27,106 nt of DNA from an uncultured Clostridia bacterium (GCA_937892735.1 CALBGL010000015.1:1-27106), one strand, 5' to 3'; shown: positions 1 through 7,569, numbered from the stretch's first letter. The notes: generated by a model from the letters alone, not told the origin. Translations and numbers: made by a program.

Positions 1-2
1 CT

Positions 3-1643
3 ATCCCGACGGGGAAGGATGCCGGAACCTACTATGTCTGGTACTTTGTAGAAGGAGATGACAATCATAACAATACGGAGCCGGTTTGCGAGCAAGTCGC
101 CATCTATCAGTCTGCAACTGGGTTTGAAGGTGGCGTGACAGTCGATAAACCGGATAAGACCTATACCTACGGCAGTACCATTCAGATCATGGTTACGCCC
201 AAGGCTACTGGAACGGCGGCCGTAAACACCCTAGCGCTTACTGAGCCCGCAGCAGGCCAGATAGCGATCTATGAAGGTGATATCCAGCTCACGGAACCGA
301 AGGATGTTTTCAACGGACAGAAGCTGACCTTTGAGATCGATACCGATGCGGCCGGACTGAACGTGGGCGAGCATACCCTTACCGCACGATTCAAGGCAAA
401 CGGAAATATGGCGGCCGGGGAAAATTCTGTGGTAATCACGATTACAGCCGCGCCTCTGAACAGCGCCCAGGTGTTGGTGGACGGAACCTACACCTATGAC
501 GGGGATGCCAAGACTCCGCAGGTAACTGTGAAGCTGGACGGTAAGACGCTGAGCGCGGATACCGACTATACCCTTTCCTATTCCAACAGCTATGGTGGAG
601 CGGGAGATCTGACCAATGCGGGAACTGTTACCGTGACCGCTGTCGGGAGGGGGAACTACTCTGGCACTGCGAGCGGGACGTTTGTGATCGGAAAGGCGCA
701 GTCGCCATCCATCACCTGGCCTACCGCCAGTGGACTGACCTACGGACAGAGTCTGTTGGAAAGCACGCTGACCGGCGGCAGCACCGGATACGGGGATTTT
801 GTGTGGGCAAATCCGGGTACCGTTCCCGGAGGCGGCACAGCGGCATACGCGGTGACATTTACGCCCAGCGGAGCCACCCAGAATAACTTCGAGGCGATTC
901 AGACCACGGAAAAGGCTGTGAGTGTGACGGTCGAAAAAGCTACTCCAACCATTGAAATAGCCGTTGCCATGAGCGGCAACAGCGGAGCGCGAGAAGCCAA
1001 TCTGACCATCACAGTCATCGGCGTCCAGGACGGTGAGAATCCTTCAGGAAGCGTTACACTGAGCGGCGATGACGGATTGAACGAGAGCCTGTCTTTAATC
1101 AATGGAAAGGCGACATACACCTGGACGAGCTTGGCGGATAGGAGCTACACTGTTAATGCCGTATATAGCGGCGACGACAATTATGCGGAGGCGAAGAAAG
1201 AAAATGAAACCTTTAACGTCTCTAATTACAATTACTACATCATTTCCGCCACAGCGGGCGAAGGCGGTTCTATTTCTCCATCCGGTAATATCAGCGTTCG
1301 GGAGGGACTGGACAAAACCTTTGCCATCACTCCGAACAACGGCTATATCATTTCTGATGTGCGCGTTGATGGCGTGAGCGTGGGTGCGGTAGCAAGCTAT
1401 ACCTTTAAGGATGTACGAGAAGAGCACAGTATCGAAGTCGTATTCGTAGGGGAGACGACAGGAACGGGTGACGGAGGCTGGACGCAACAGATCCCCAATC
1501 CACAGACGGGAGACAGCAGTCATTTGTGGCTGTGGTTCTCGATCGGTTTAGCGTCTCTGACCGGCATCGTTATGATAGGTACCCTATATACGGTCCGGAA
1601 ACGACGGTATAAGAAGGAGAAATTCGGATCGTCACATAGGTAA
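3..1643 (+). CDS. Ig-repeat cell-surface protein with NPQTG sortase anchor, 5' end outside window
   Basis: The reading frame is open to the left edge, so this is the C-terminal 546 residues of a larger protein. A GTG at 135 gives an internal start but has no convincing ribosome binding site. Visible are successive beta-rich, threonine- and glycine-rich modules. One around 956-1225 resembles bacterial Ig-like Big_3 modules, with the GSVTLSG and AVYSGDDNYA patterns. A module around 1228-1450 resembles the divergent InlB B-repeat, with the AGEGGSISPSG and ITPNNGYIISDV patterns. The C-terminus is a classic wall-sorting signal: NPQTG at 1497-1511, a hydrophobic segment, then a basic tail (RKRRYKKEK). 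Sortases of Clostridia are known to use P-x-TG motifs that differ from LPXTG. It is probably exported, cleaved after Thr and linked to peptidoglycan. Ligand and role cannot be read from the sequence. No intact sortase is in the window. Confidence 0.88.
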   Translation: MPTGKDAGTYYVWYFVEGDDNHNNTEPVCEQVAIYQSATGFEGGVTVDKPDKTYTYGSTIQIMVTPKATGTAAVNTLALTEPAAGQIAIYEGDIQLTEPKDVFNGQKLTFEIDTDAAGLNVGEHTLTARFKANGNMAAGENSVVITITAAPLNSAQVLVDGTYTYDGDAKTPQVTVKLDGKTLSADTDYTLSYSNSYGGAGDLTNAGTVTVTAVGRGNYSGTASGTFVIGKAQSPSITWPTASGLTYGQSLLESTLTGGSTGYGDFVWANPGTVPGGGTAAYAVTFTPSGATQNNFEAIQTTEKAVSVTVEKATPTIEIAVAMSGNSGAREANLTITVIGVQDGENPSGSVTLSGDDGLNESLSLINGKATYTWTSLADRSYTVNAVYSGDDNYAEAKKENETFNVSNYNYYIISATAGEGGSISPSGNISVREGLDKTFAITPNNGYIISDVRVDGVSVGAVASYTFKDVREEHSIEVVFVGETTGTGDGGWTQQIPNPQTGDSSHLWLWFSIGLASLTGIVMIGTLYTVRKRRYKKEKFGSSHR

Positions 1644-2020
1644 AAGGCTAATCCTGTTAGCGCTGAACTGTTCCTTTATGGAGAGAGACGCTGCAGGCAA
1701 GGAGGACTGAACCGTACGAACGTTCCAAAGAAGGCCGTTTATAAAGGCAACATCTTTCTGTTGTCGTATTTCCGGTCAAAGGGAGCGGTATAATAAAATA
1801 ACTCCGCCTGATTTTGAGGCGCGAACAGTGAGTCGGCTGTCCGCGCCTCTTTTCTCTTTGACGTTTTTTTTGCATCATTTTGCCGGCGTCTAATTTTGCC
1901 CGGGCTGTCACTTGTGGCCTCCCATTTCGTTTTGAGTTGGGTTGGCGGAGATACCAGTCCTTCTGTATAAAAATAGCAGGAATTGATGGCGAATGAGAAG
2001 ATATGAAGGCAAAACAACAA
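1644..2020. other. Intergenic stretch with no recognisable gene
   Basis: Apart from the hairpin at 1816-1859, I see no convincing gene between the surface protein and the hairpin at 2021. The open frames on the minus strand here (such as 1657-1911 and 1739-2020) have basic, low-complexity translations and no good ribosome binding site. TATAAT at 1791-1796 has no clear -35 partner. Confidence 0.5.
1816..1859 (+). terminator. Rho-independent terminator after the surface protein
   Basis: The arms GAGGCGCG (1816-1823) and CGCGCCTC (1842-1849) pair perfectly around an 18-base loop. They are followed by TTTTCTCTTT. It lies about 170 bases after the stop of the surface protein, so it either ends that transcript or is a remnant of another unit. 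Confidence 0.7.
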
Positions 2021-2062
2021 GACCGTACATATCGTTTTCTCCTTAAAACGATATGTACGGTC
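2021..2062 (-). terminator. Perfect 18-bp hairpin, probable terminator of the minus-strand gene
   Basis: The arms GACCGTACATATCGTTTT (2021-2038) and AAAACGATATGTACGGTC (2045-2062) are perfectly complementary, with a 6-base loop. Read on the minus strand, it lies 63 bases after the stop of the secreted-protein gene and is followed by the U-rich run TTGTTGTTTT, which fits an intrinsic terminator. On the plus strand there is no T-run. The stem is less GC-rich than usual. On the minus strand the loop reads AAGGAG, an odd coincidence treated in the findings. Confidence 0.55.
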
Positions 2063-2124
2063 AGGTGTATGCCAAACTTCGAGCCTATGGTCTGATGGAT
2101 GAAGATAGGGAAAGCTGACAGATT

Positions 2125-3570
2125 TTACTTTCTGGAAGAGGCTCTATGCCTGCGGATCCGCATAAAAAGGAAGAGACACAGAGCAAACAAAATGATGGCG
2201 GCTATAATGCCTGTTAAAAGATATATGCCGTATCCTTGGACAAGGGGACGCGTAGGCTGATCGGAAGCGGACAGCGTCACGACCAGTTCATCCTCCGGCA
2301 GGTCTTCTAAAGACAGATGATAGCCTTCGGCATTTTTCTGGAATCCTTCCAGACTGCTTTCGATCAGCGCATAAGGAGTCAGAAGGTGAATCTGTAAATC
2401 GTCAAAGCGAGACCAGGTCTGTGCAGGAGAAAGCAGGTATATGTATTCGTAGATCGGTGGTTCATAGTCGGATTGAATGGAAGGATATAAGGGCGCCGTG
2501 ACCAGGTTGGTAAGCGTTTCTCCGGGAGCCAGAGTCATTGTGTAATCATACCAGCGCATAAGACAGCCGGAGAAATTTTGCGCATACCGGGATAAGAGGA
2601 CGAGGCCGTGGGAAGCCTCGAAGTCATCGCTGCGCAGTTCTTCCACAACGGCATTGTACCAGTCTGTGTCGGAGACGCCAGAAGATTCGGACCAGCCGGA
2701 TAAGGCGAAATCCTGGAAAGTCATGGTCTCGGCTGTCAACAGGACGGCTGTACCGGGAATCTCCTCCTGATCCATGACGCCGCCATTTTGATAGAACTTC
2801 CACTCTGGCAGAATTTCCAGCGGAGCGCCGATGGCATATAGGGTGAGAGAGCTTGTGGTATCAGCCCAGCTACTGATTCGGATGGATCCACCCTCCTGGG
2901 TATGGAGACCGCTGAGATCGGGCCAGTATATTTTCGTAGCGCCACCATAGGAATCCATATCCCAGGCAATCGTAGCGGCGCTATATGTGTCCGTGTCTAC
3001 ATCGCGGATTGAAAATGTATACCGGGTCACAGGAAGGTCTGGAGCATAAAAGTCGTCTTGGACAAAGCCGTCGTGCAGACGGGGGAGATCTGTGGAAAGA
3101 TCAAACGGATCGTTGTAGTCGGTCAATGAATATCGGATGCTTTTTTCCACTTCCTTGCCATTGACCGTGATAGTGAATTTATCGGTATCACTGTTATATA
3201 GGGACTCGCCATGGGTGCTGTCATAGAGGACGCCATAATCGGGCGTGATACCAAAAGGAAAAAGAAGACGAACCGTCACCGTAGAGTCCGTAGGGTTCAA
3301 GAACATGTATTCTGCGGTGACCTGACCGGAATATGCAAGAAACTCCTCGAGAGTGTCATAGTGCGTTTGGGGAAACTCTGGGACTTGCAGAGTCAGAATC
3401 TCTGATTTTACTTCAATAGGACAATCTTTATCGGCGGTGATGACACCGATAGAAGAGGCGCCCTGCCAATACACGGCCGCAGAATTGGCCTGGACAGGAA
3501 GAGAATAGGAACAGAAAAGAAGAATAACGCAGATAGCGGATGCCCATGTAAAAATGCGGTGTTGTTTCAT
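2125..3570 (-). CDS. Secreted, C-terminally membrane-anchored protein of unknown function
   Basis: This 481-residue protein starts at ATG 3570 (MKQHRIF...), which sits just after an AGGAGA ribosome binding site. An in-frame ATG at 3609 would give 13 more residues but lacks such a site. The N-terminus is a signal peptide with a long hydrophobic core and likely cleavage after VQA. A large extracytoplasmic region follows, with the pattern AEYMFLNPTDSTVTVRLLFPFG early on. That pattern, after a stretch of alternating hydrophobic residues, loosely resembles the DUF4424 family of extracytoplasmic proteins; this is only an impression. A single transmembrane helix (GIYLLTGIIAAIILFALCLFL) ends in a basic cytoplasmic tail. 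The gene stands alone with its own promoter and terminator. I do not recognise the function. Confidence 0.85.
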   Translation of the reverse strand: MKQHRIFTWASAICVILLFCSYSLPVQANSAAVYWQGASSIGVITADKDCPIEVKSEILTLQVPEFPQTHYDTLEEFLAYSGQVTAEYMFLNPTDSTVTVRLLFPFGITPDYGVLYDSTHGESLYNSDTDKFTITVNGKEVEKSIRYSLTDYNDPFDLSTDLPRLHDGFVQDDFYAPDLPVTRYTFSIRDVDTDTYSAATIAWDMDSYGGATKIYWPDLSGLHTQEGGSIRISSWADTTSSLTLYAIGAPLEILPEWKFYQNGGVMDQEEIPGTAVLLTAETMTFQDFALSGWSESSGVSDTDWYNAVVEELRSDDFEASHGLVLLSRYAQNFSGCLMRWYDYTMTLAPGETLTNLVTAPLYPSIQSDYEPPIYEYIYLLSPAQTWSRFDDLQIHLLTPYALIESSLEGFQKNAEGYHLSLEDLPEDELVVTLSASDQPTRPLVQGYGIYLLTGIIAAIILFALCLFLFMRIRRHRASSRK

Positions 3571-3620
3571 TGAGATCTCTCCTTTCCAAGGATTGTCCGG
3601 ATGATTCATATTCTACTTTG

Positions 3621-3649
3621 ATTATAATAGATTTGTGGAAGGAAAGCAA
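3621..3649 (-). promoter_or_regulatory. Sigma-A promoter of the secreted-protein gene
   Basis: On the minus strand TTGCTT (3649-3644) and TATAAT (3626-3621) are 17 bases apart. They lie about 50 bases upstream of the ATG at 3570. Confidence 0.65.
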
Positions 3650-3932
3650 TAGATAAACATTCCTGAGATGAAACTTTAAAATGAAATTTTAAATTCCCGT
3701 CTTCTGTTGTAGTACTGGGAAAGTTCCGCCGTTTTTTATTCTCATTCTTTTTTGTTGCAGCATTGAATCCTCGATCTTCTTCATATTTAGTTTAAATAAG
3801 CGTGTTCCTGTAGGATGATATCATGTTTCTCAAAATGGTGGATTCGATCGTTTTATATTCCTCCGGTACTCAGTACGCTTCATTTTTTATGGAACCAGAG
3901 AGATAAAATTTATTCGCTGAAAAAATTCGGGC
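3650..3932. other. AT-rich intergenic stretch, nothing recognised
   Basis: Between two divergent promoters I find no gene, RNA or clear repeat. A short minus-strand frame around 3690-3785 (beginning MKKIEDSML) has no ribosome binding site. Confidence 0.5.
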
Positions 3933-3982
3933 TTGACAAATGCAGACATATATACTATATTAGTAACTGCTTAATTACTTAA
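3933..3982 (+). promoter_or_regulatory. Promoter and candidate ArsR operator of the ferredoxin operon
   Basis: TTGACA (3933-3938) and TATATT (3956-3961) are separated by exactly 17 bases. Just downstream, at the likely transcription start, an inverted repeat AGTAA (3962-3966) / TTACT (3975-3979) overlaps TTAATTACTTAA (3971-3982). This is a natural place for the ArsR-family repressor encoded third in the operon. Autoregulation is inference. Confidence 0.65.
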
Positions 3983-4011
3983 AGCATCAAAAAGACTTTT
4001 GGAGGGTTCCT

Positions 4012-4218
4012 ATGGCAAAATCAATTAGAATTTCCCGGATCGGTAAAGATTGCGTCGCCTGCGGCTCTTGCGTTCCGATCTGCCCGAAAGGGGCGATCCA
4101 GATGAAATGGGGCATTACTGCCTATGTGGATAGGGAAAAATGTGTCGGCTGTGGCAAATGCGCAAAGGTATGTCCCGCGGCAGTCATCGATATGGTGGAA
4201 AGGAGTGCTGCACAATGA
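4012..4218 (+). CDS. 2[4Fe-4S] bacterial-type ferredoxin
   Basis: This is a 68-residue electron carrier. Both cluster motifs are complete: C14-x2-C17-x2-C20-x3-C24-P and C44-x2-C47-x2-C50-x3-C54-P, giving the eight cysteines needed for two [4Fe-4S] clusters. ATG 4012 follows a strong GGAGG. The stop overlaps the next start as ATGA, so it is translationally coupled to the NapH-like membrane protein and may supply the ferredoxin part that some NapH/MauN-type proteins carry in the same chain. The partner pathway is unknown. Confidence 0.92.
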   Translation: MAKSIRISRIGKDCVACGSCVPICPKGAIQMKWGITAYVDREKCVGCGKCAKVCPAAVIDMVERSAAQ

Positions 4219-4856
4219 AGAATAGAAAGAAAAAGAAGTGGTCGGACTTTCTTTGGATTGCTGAGCTTGGCTACTTGTGCTTAGGGTTTTTTAATATTCT
4301 GTTCGCCTGGCTGGGTATGCTGTTTTTCTGCATCCCTCTATTCATCGCTATCTTTGGCGGCAGCAAAGCATACTGCAACCGCTACTGCGGACGAGGCCAG
4401 CTTTTCGGCCTACTGGGAGAAAAGCTGAAATTATCTCGGAATGCCGTGCCGCCTAAATTTCTGCGCAGTTCATGGTTCCGCTATGGTTTTCTGGCTTTCT
4501 TTATGGTCATGTTCGGCTTGATGCTGTTCAGTACTTATCGTGTATTTACCGGCGCGCCACTTTCGCAGACGGTAACGCTTTTGTGGGTATTTAAGCTTCC
4601 ATGGCAGTGGGCAGACGTGAGCTTTGTGGCCCCGTGGATTGGACAATTTGCTTTTGGCTTTTTCGGCGTCATGCTTACTTCTACCGTTTTAGGGTTTGTG
4701 ACAATGGTATTGTTCCGGCCCCGTTCGTGGTGCGTGTACTGCCCGATGGGAACGATGACGCAGGGAATTTGCAAATTAAGGAATGGAAAGAAGGTAAAAG
4801 AGCTTGGAAGAACGGGCCAAGAAAATAGCGGAGCTGCTGAAGCTGCTGGCGAATGA
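4215..4856 (+). CDS. NapH/MauN-like [4Fe-4S] cluster-binding membrane protein
   Basis: This 213-residue integral membrane protein starts at ATG 4215 (MKNRKKKKW), which overlaps the ferredoxin stop and follows AGGAG. It has hydrophobic segments at about residues 16-48, 88-108 and 140-167. Cysteine motifs sit next to membrane segments: YC54NRYC58GRGQ and WC173VYC176PMGT, plus C186. This paired arrangement, with a C-x2-CP-x-G motif after the last helix, is typical of the Fer4_5 membrane proteins related to NapH. These pass electrons between quinones or membrane partners and soluble iron-sulfur proteins. The usual C-terminal ferredoxin domain is absent and is probably replaced by the separate ferredoxins encoded on both sides. 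The last 53 bases overlap the regulator gene in another frame. Confidence 0.82.
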   Translation: MKNRKKKKWSDFLWIAELGYLCLGFFNILFAWLGMLFFCIPLFIAIFGGSKAYCNRYCGRGQLFGLLGEKLKLSRNAVPPKFLRSSWFRYGFLAFFMVMFGLMLFSTYRVFTGAPLSQTVTLLWVFKLPWQWADVSFVAPWIGQFAFGFFGVMLTSTVLGFVTMVLFRPRSWCVYCPMGTMTQGICKLRNGKKVKELGRTGQENSGAAEAAGE

Positions 4857-5082
4857 ACACCGGCTTCTGATTTTATGTGCGCTACTTCAAGGGAGACTTA
4901 CTGTCGGAGGAATCCATCAATACACGCCTAACATTACAGCCTCTGCCCTGTCGCAGCATCTGAACCAGATGAAAACAGCTGGCATCCTCGATTCGGAAAA
5001 GCAGGGGATGAACGTGTTTTACTGGATTGAGGATGAACGAGTCATTGCGCTAATCGAAGCCATTAAAAAGGAATATTGCTAA
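4804..5082 (+). CDS. ArsR-family regulator with a BigR/SqrR-like cysteine pair
   Basis: This is a 92-residue winged-helix repressor. The start is TTG 4804, inside the upstream gene and preceded by a GAAGG-like site; no in-frame ATG lies before residue 56. The fold signature is clear: LANEHRLLILCALLQG, the recognition-helix region TASALSQHLNQMKTAGIL, then the wing KQGMNVFYWI. It has no CxC metal site. It has only two cysteines, C25 in helix 2 and C92 as the last residue. As I recall the family, these positions match the two redox-active cysteines of the persulfide sensors BigR, SqrR and YgaV, with one residue inserted between them. It therefore probably senses reactive sulfur or oxidants and represses its own operon. 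The sensing role is inference. Confidence 0.85.
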   Translation: MEERAKKIAELLKLLANEHRLLILCALLQGRLTVGGIHQYTPNITASALSQHLNQMKTAGILDSEKQGMNVFYWIEDERVIALIEAIKKEYC

Positions 5083-5103
5083 AATGAAGGAGAGTAAAAC
5101 GAT

Positions 5104-5289
5104 ATGAGAATCACAGTCAACCCGAAAAAATGTCCGCAAAACCACCGTTGTCCGTCCATAGCAGTCTGTCCTAAAGGCGCTATTTCGCAGAAGGACATTT
5201 ACTCCCTGCCGGAGATCGATGAAGAAAAATGTATTGTCTGCGGTAAATGCATGAAGTTCTGTCCCAAAGGCGCGTTTGAAAAAGTCTAA
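5104..5289 (+). CDS. Atypical small ferredoxin-like protein
   Basis: This 61-residue protein has a complete second cluster motif, C43-x2-C46-x2-C49-x3-C53-P. The first motif is stretched and incomplete: C10-x5-C16-x5-C22-P, in the pattern CPQNHRCP. With seven cysteines it cannot form two ordinary clusters, so it may hold one [4Fe-4S] and one atypical or 3-cysteine site. ATG 5104 follows GGAG at 5089-5092. It is the last gene of the ferredoxin/NapH-like/ArsR operon, 21 bases after the regulator. I believe similar CPQNH proteins occur elsewhere in Firmicutes, but their function is not known to me. Confidence 0.85.
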   Translation: MRITVNPKKCPQNHRCPSIAVCPKGAISQKDIYSLPEIDEEKCIVCGKCMKFCPKGAFEKV

Positions 5290-5314
5290 CCATATATGTC
5301 GAAGGCGTATGATA

Positions 5315-5645
5315 TCAATTTCCAGCAGTAATTTCTTGATAGTATCTAATAAAATGATCATCTGAAATTTTTCTTGGGGTGTCCTATAGCATCTCATTGG
5401 TCAGATTGGCACAGGCGTTCAAATCCTTCCCTTTGACGTTTTCGCTTCTGAATTACCTTATGCTCGGCTTGGGCGGTATAGATATGAATCATCATATCAG
5501 AAATTATCGTCAAGAGCTATTTTGCCATATCATCGGTCATAGATGACACATCAATGAGCGTGGTGGGAATTTCAAGAATCATGACTCGAATACCTTTTCT
5601 TTCAGATTCGATCAGAATCATAGCATGCTCATCCTTGAAAGTTAA
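5315..5645 (-). pseudogene. Decayed fragment of a serine site-specific recombinase
   Basis: Translation of the minus strand from 5639 gives GIRVMILEIPTTLIDVSSM, a TAG stop after MTDDMAK, then MMIHIY and QAEHKVIQKRKRQREGFE. This closely follows the core of resolvase/invertase-family recombinases, where a GIRV-x-ILEIPTTL segment precedes the helix that runs into KRQREG. After a frameshift near 5400 the similarity continues with TPRKISDDHFIRYYQEITAG to about 5318, matching the GRP-type start of the C-terminal DNA-binding part. The N-terminal catalytic serine region is missing. It ends right behind the ferredoxin operon. It is probably the residue of an excised or degraded mobile element. Confidence 0.75.
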
Positions 5646-5775
5646 TATATACTTTCGGGATATCCTAAAAATATTTTTTGCGGTTTTTGGGATGCGAAAT
5701 CTTTAAAATTTTAGACGTATCATATACTATGGTTTTTGGGAAAATCAAAATTAGAAAATGCATACGATTTAACTG
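5646..5775. other. AT-rich spacer between recombinase fragment and promoter
   Basis: I see no gene, RNA or repeat in this stretch. It forms part of the roughly 680-base gap between the ferredoxin operon and the frameshifted secreted-protein gene. Confidence 0.4.
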
Positions 5776-5804
5776 TTGACAAAACCATAGCGGGTGTGTA
5801 TATT
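5776..5804 (+). promoter_or_regulatory. Sigma-A promoter of the secreted-protein/lipoprotein pair
   Basis: TTGACA (5776-5781) and TATATT (5799-5804) are 17 bases apart. A palindrome TCCTATAGGA (5819-5828) lies just after the expected start. The leader to the ATG at 5969 is about 155 bases long and has no recognised structure. Confidence 0.65.
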
Positions 5805-5968
5805 TAAATCAGAAGTTCATCCTATAGGATCTAATCTATGAAAGCGAGGTATAGACCCATGGACAGAGTGGAAAGGTGTACGGAATTGAAAAAATGCTTT
5901 TAAAGCGTTTGGCGTAAAATCATTCAGAAAATGCAGATTGAAAACTAAAAAACAAAGGAGATCATGCT

Positions 5969-6342
5969 ATGAGAAAGAACGCAAAAAGGATTCTTGCCTT
6001 AGGGTTATCGTTGGTTATGATTTTGGATCGGTGTTGACAGTGAATGCCGCAACATCGATTCAACATGGTGAGTACGGTGGTGACGCGTATTCAGCTGCAC
6101 TGACATTGGTATCGTACAGCCATGTTTCGGCGTCTCTATCTTGTACTCCGGAGAGTCCGAGTGACGTCTATTCTGTGAGAGTCGATGGATTAGCCAGGAA
6201 TAACTTTGATGGATATGATTACGTTGTACAGGCGTATGGAAATAATAGTTGTTACAGACAACTATCAGGAGATTACGAAAACATACGGTGTGGTTACTAT
6301 ATTGGAATTACTCAAGTAGAGTATATGGAATTATATGCTTAA
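5969..6342 (+). pseudogene. Small secreted protein gene with a frameshift in its signal peptide
   Basis: ATG 5969, after AAGGAG (5955-5960), begins MRKNAKRILALGLSLVMIL and then hits TGA at 6035-6037. The other frame continues FGSVLTVNAATSIQHGEYGG to the stop at 6342. One added T in the TTTT run at about 6020-6023 would join them into a perfect signal peptide, with cleavage at VNA-AT, and a mature protein of about 95 residues. The uninterrupted frame begins at a TTG (5938) with no ribosome binding site and would make a charged, non-exportable N-terminus. The gene is therefore either inactivated, phase-variable at the T-run, or affected by a sequencing error. The mature protein has three cysteines and many Ser, Tyr and Gly residues. 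I do not recognise it. Confidence 0.7.
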
Positions 6343-7516
6343 AAAAATATTCGCTACATTCATGTCTTTTATGATAATATGCTGTTCGTGCGCACAGAAG
6401 GGCCAAACAGATGTGGTATTTGATGATGTGCAATCAGAATACGCAACATCTAATGGAAGTCTTTGTAAGGAAGGAAACGTCTATTATGCAACTGCAAATA
6501 AAAGATTGTTTTATTACGATGAGGCAACAAAAACTTCTGGTTTATTATGTGGACGAGCAGACTGCAATCATGAAGATATGAGTTGTGATGCATATATCGA
6601 TCCTTCCGGAGCGGGCATACAAATCTATCAGGAAAAGATATATTGGATTGAAAATCTTTCTTTTTTATGCAGAATGGATCTGGATGGCCGGAATCATGAA
6701 CAAGTACAGTTATTGACACGACCGGATAATCATCCACTGATGGCGGGCCTCAATCCACGCTTTAGTATTTATGGAGATCATCTATACGTTAGTGTGGTAA
6801 AGGAGAAGGTCAATGCGGGTAAAGCCGAGAATGAAGTCTCGGTATACCAGTATAACATGGCGGATTTGGATGCCGAGGCTCGTGAAGTATTTCGAAAAAA
6901 TTATCCGGGAGGTCAGGAGTGTAATTATCATTGTAGATTTTATCAGAATATGATTTATATCATGGTGGACTATGGTGGTGTAGGAAATGATGGCCAATTT
7001 GAAGGAGATCTGTATCAATATGATTTGAAAAAAGAATCTTTAGAGCAGCTCTGGGCCGGCAGTCTACATGGATATGTCTTTAATGTGGTTGTGAATGAAG
7101 AGGGAGTGCATGTTTTAGCAAACAAGGGAATTTATGAGGGAGAAACTAGGCGAACCAGTTCAAGAGTTTATACCTATGGGTTTGAAGAGCAAAATATGCA
7201 AATCTCAGAAGTTGTAGACATTCCGCAAGAAGAGGGGTTCCTTGGAACCGGTTTCGAAAACGGGTATTTCATGTTTCTTCCTGGTGCGTTGATGGAATCT
7301 CCGTATCGAATATACGATTGGGACGGGAATTTGCTTCGCGAGGGAAAAGTTTCTGGCAATTTCTTGTACTGTATCGGATGTGATGATACAGGTTGGTTGT
7401 TTAAACAGGATGATGATTCGAATTACCCGATATGGAGTTATAAGGTAATACGAATTCCATTGGATCCGGAAGAAGAGGAAGAAATTCTTATTCGATACTC
7501 AGTTTCTATGATATAA
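6335..7516 (+). CDS. Lipoprotein with predicted beta-propeller-like repeats
   Basis: This is a 393-residue protein. The N-terminus MLKKIFATFMSFMIICCSCAQKG is a lipoprotein signal peptide, with Cys19 in the C-C-S-C context the likely lipidated residue. The motif LCGRADCNHEDMSCDAYI around residues 71-88 is one I associate with a lipoprotein family common in Clostridia. These proteins carry repeated Y/W-rich strands resembling a beta-propeller (patterns such as KIYWIENLSFLCRMDLDGRN and DLYQYDLKKESLEQLW). It is probably anchored on the outer face of the membrane. Its start overlaps the end of the upstream secreted-protein frame by 8 bases, so the two are co-transcribed. Substrate and role are unknown. 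Confidence 0.85.
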   Translation: MLKKIFATFMSFMIICCSCAQKGQTDVVFDDVQSEYATSNGSLCKEGNVYYATANKRLFYYDEATKTSGLLCGRADCNHEDMSCDAYIDPSGAGIQIYQEKIYWIENLSFLCRMDLDGRNHEQVQLLTRPDNHPLMAGLNPRFSIYGDHLYVSVVKEKVNAGKAENEVSVYQYNMADLDAEAREVFRKNYPGGQECNYHCRFYQNMIYIMVDYGGVGNDGQFEGDLYQYDLKKESLEQLWAGSLHGYVFNVVVNEEGVHVLANKGIYEGETRRTSSRVYTYGFEEQNMQISEVVDIPQEEGFLGTGFENGYFMFLPGALMESPYRIYDWDGNLLREGKVSGNFLYCIGCDDTGWLFKQDDDSNYPIWSYKVIRIPLDPEEEEEILIRYSVSMI

Positions 7517-7519
7517 ATA

Positions 7520-7569
7520 ACGTATAAAATAACACTTCACATTGTATTGCGGAGTGTTATTTTATACGT
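7520..7569. terminator. 17-bp hairpin, likely bidirectional terminator
   Basis: ACGTATAAAATAACACT (7520-7536) pairs perfectly with 7553-7569 across a 16-base loop. It follows the lipoprotein stop by a few bases. Both arms are AT-rich, with T-runs in the 3' arm on the plus strand. The sortase remnant ends inside it on the minus strand. Confidence 0.6.

Noticed and set aside
5050..5397. Minus-strand open frame of 115 codons.
   Set aside because: It is antisense to the ferredoxin gene. Only its first part coincides with the recombinase relic, and that similarity lies in another frame.
5838..5903. A 21-codon frame (MKARYRPMDRVERC...) in the leader of the secreted-protein gene, with AGGA upstream.
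   Set aside because: Weak ribosome binding site, no recognisable peptide and no terminator/antiterminator structure after it, so chance is the better explanation.
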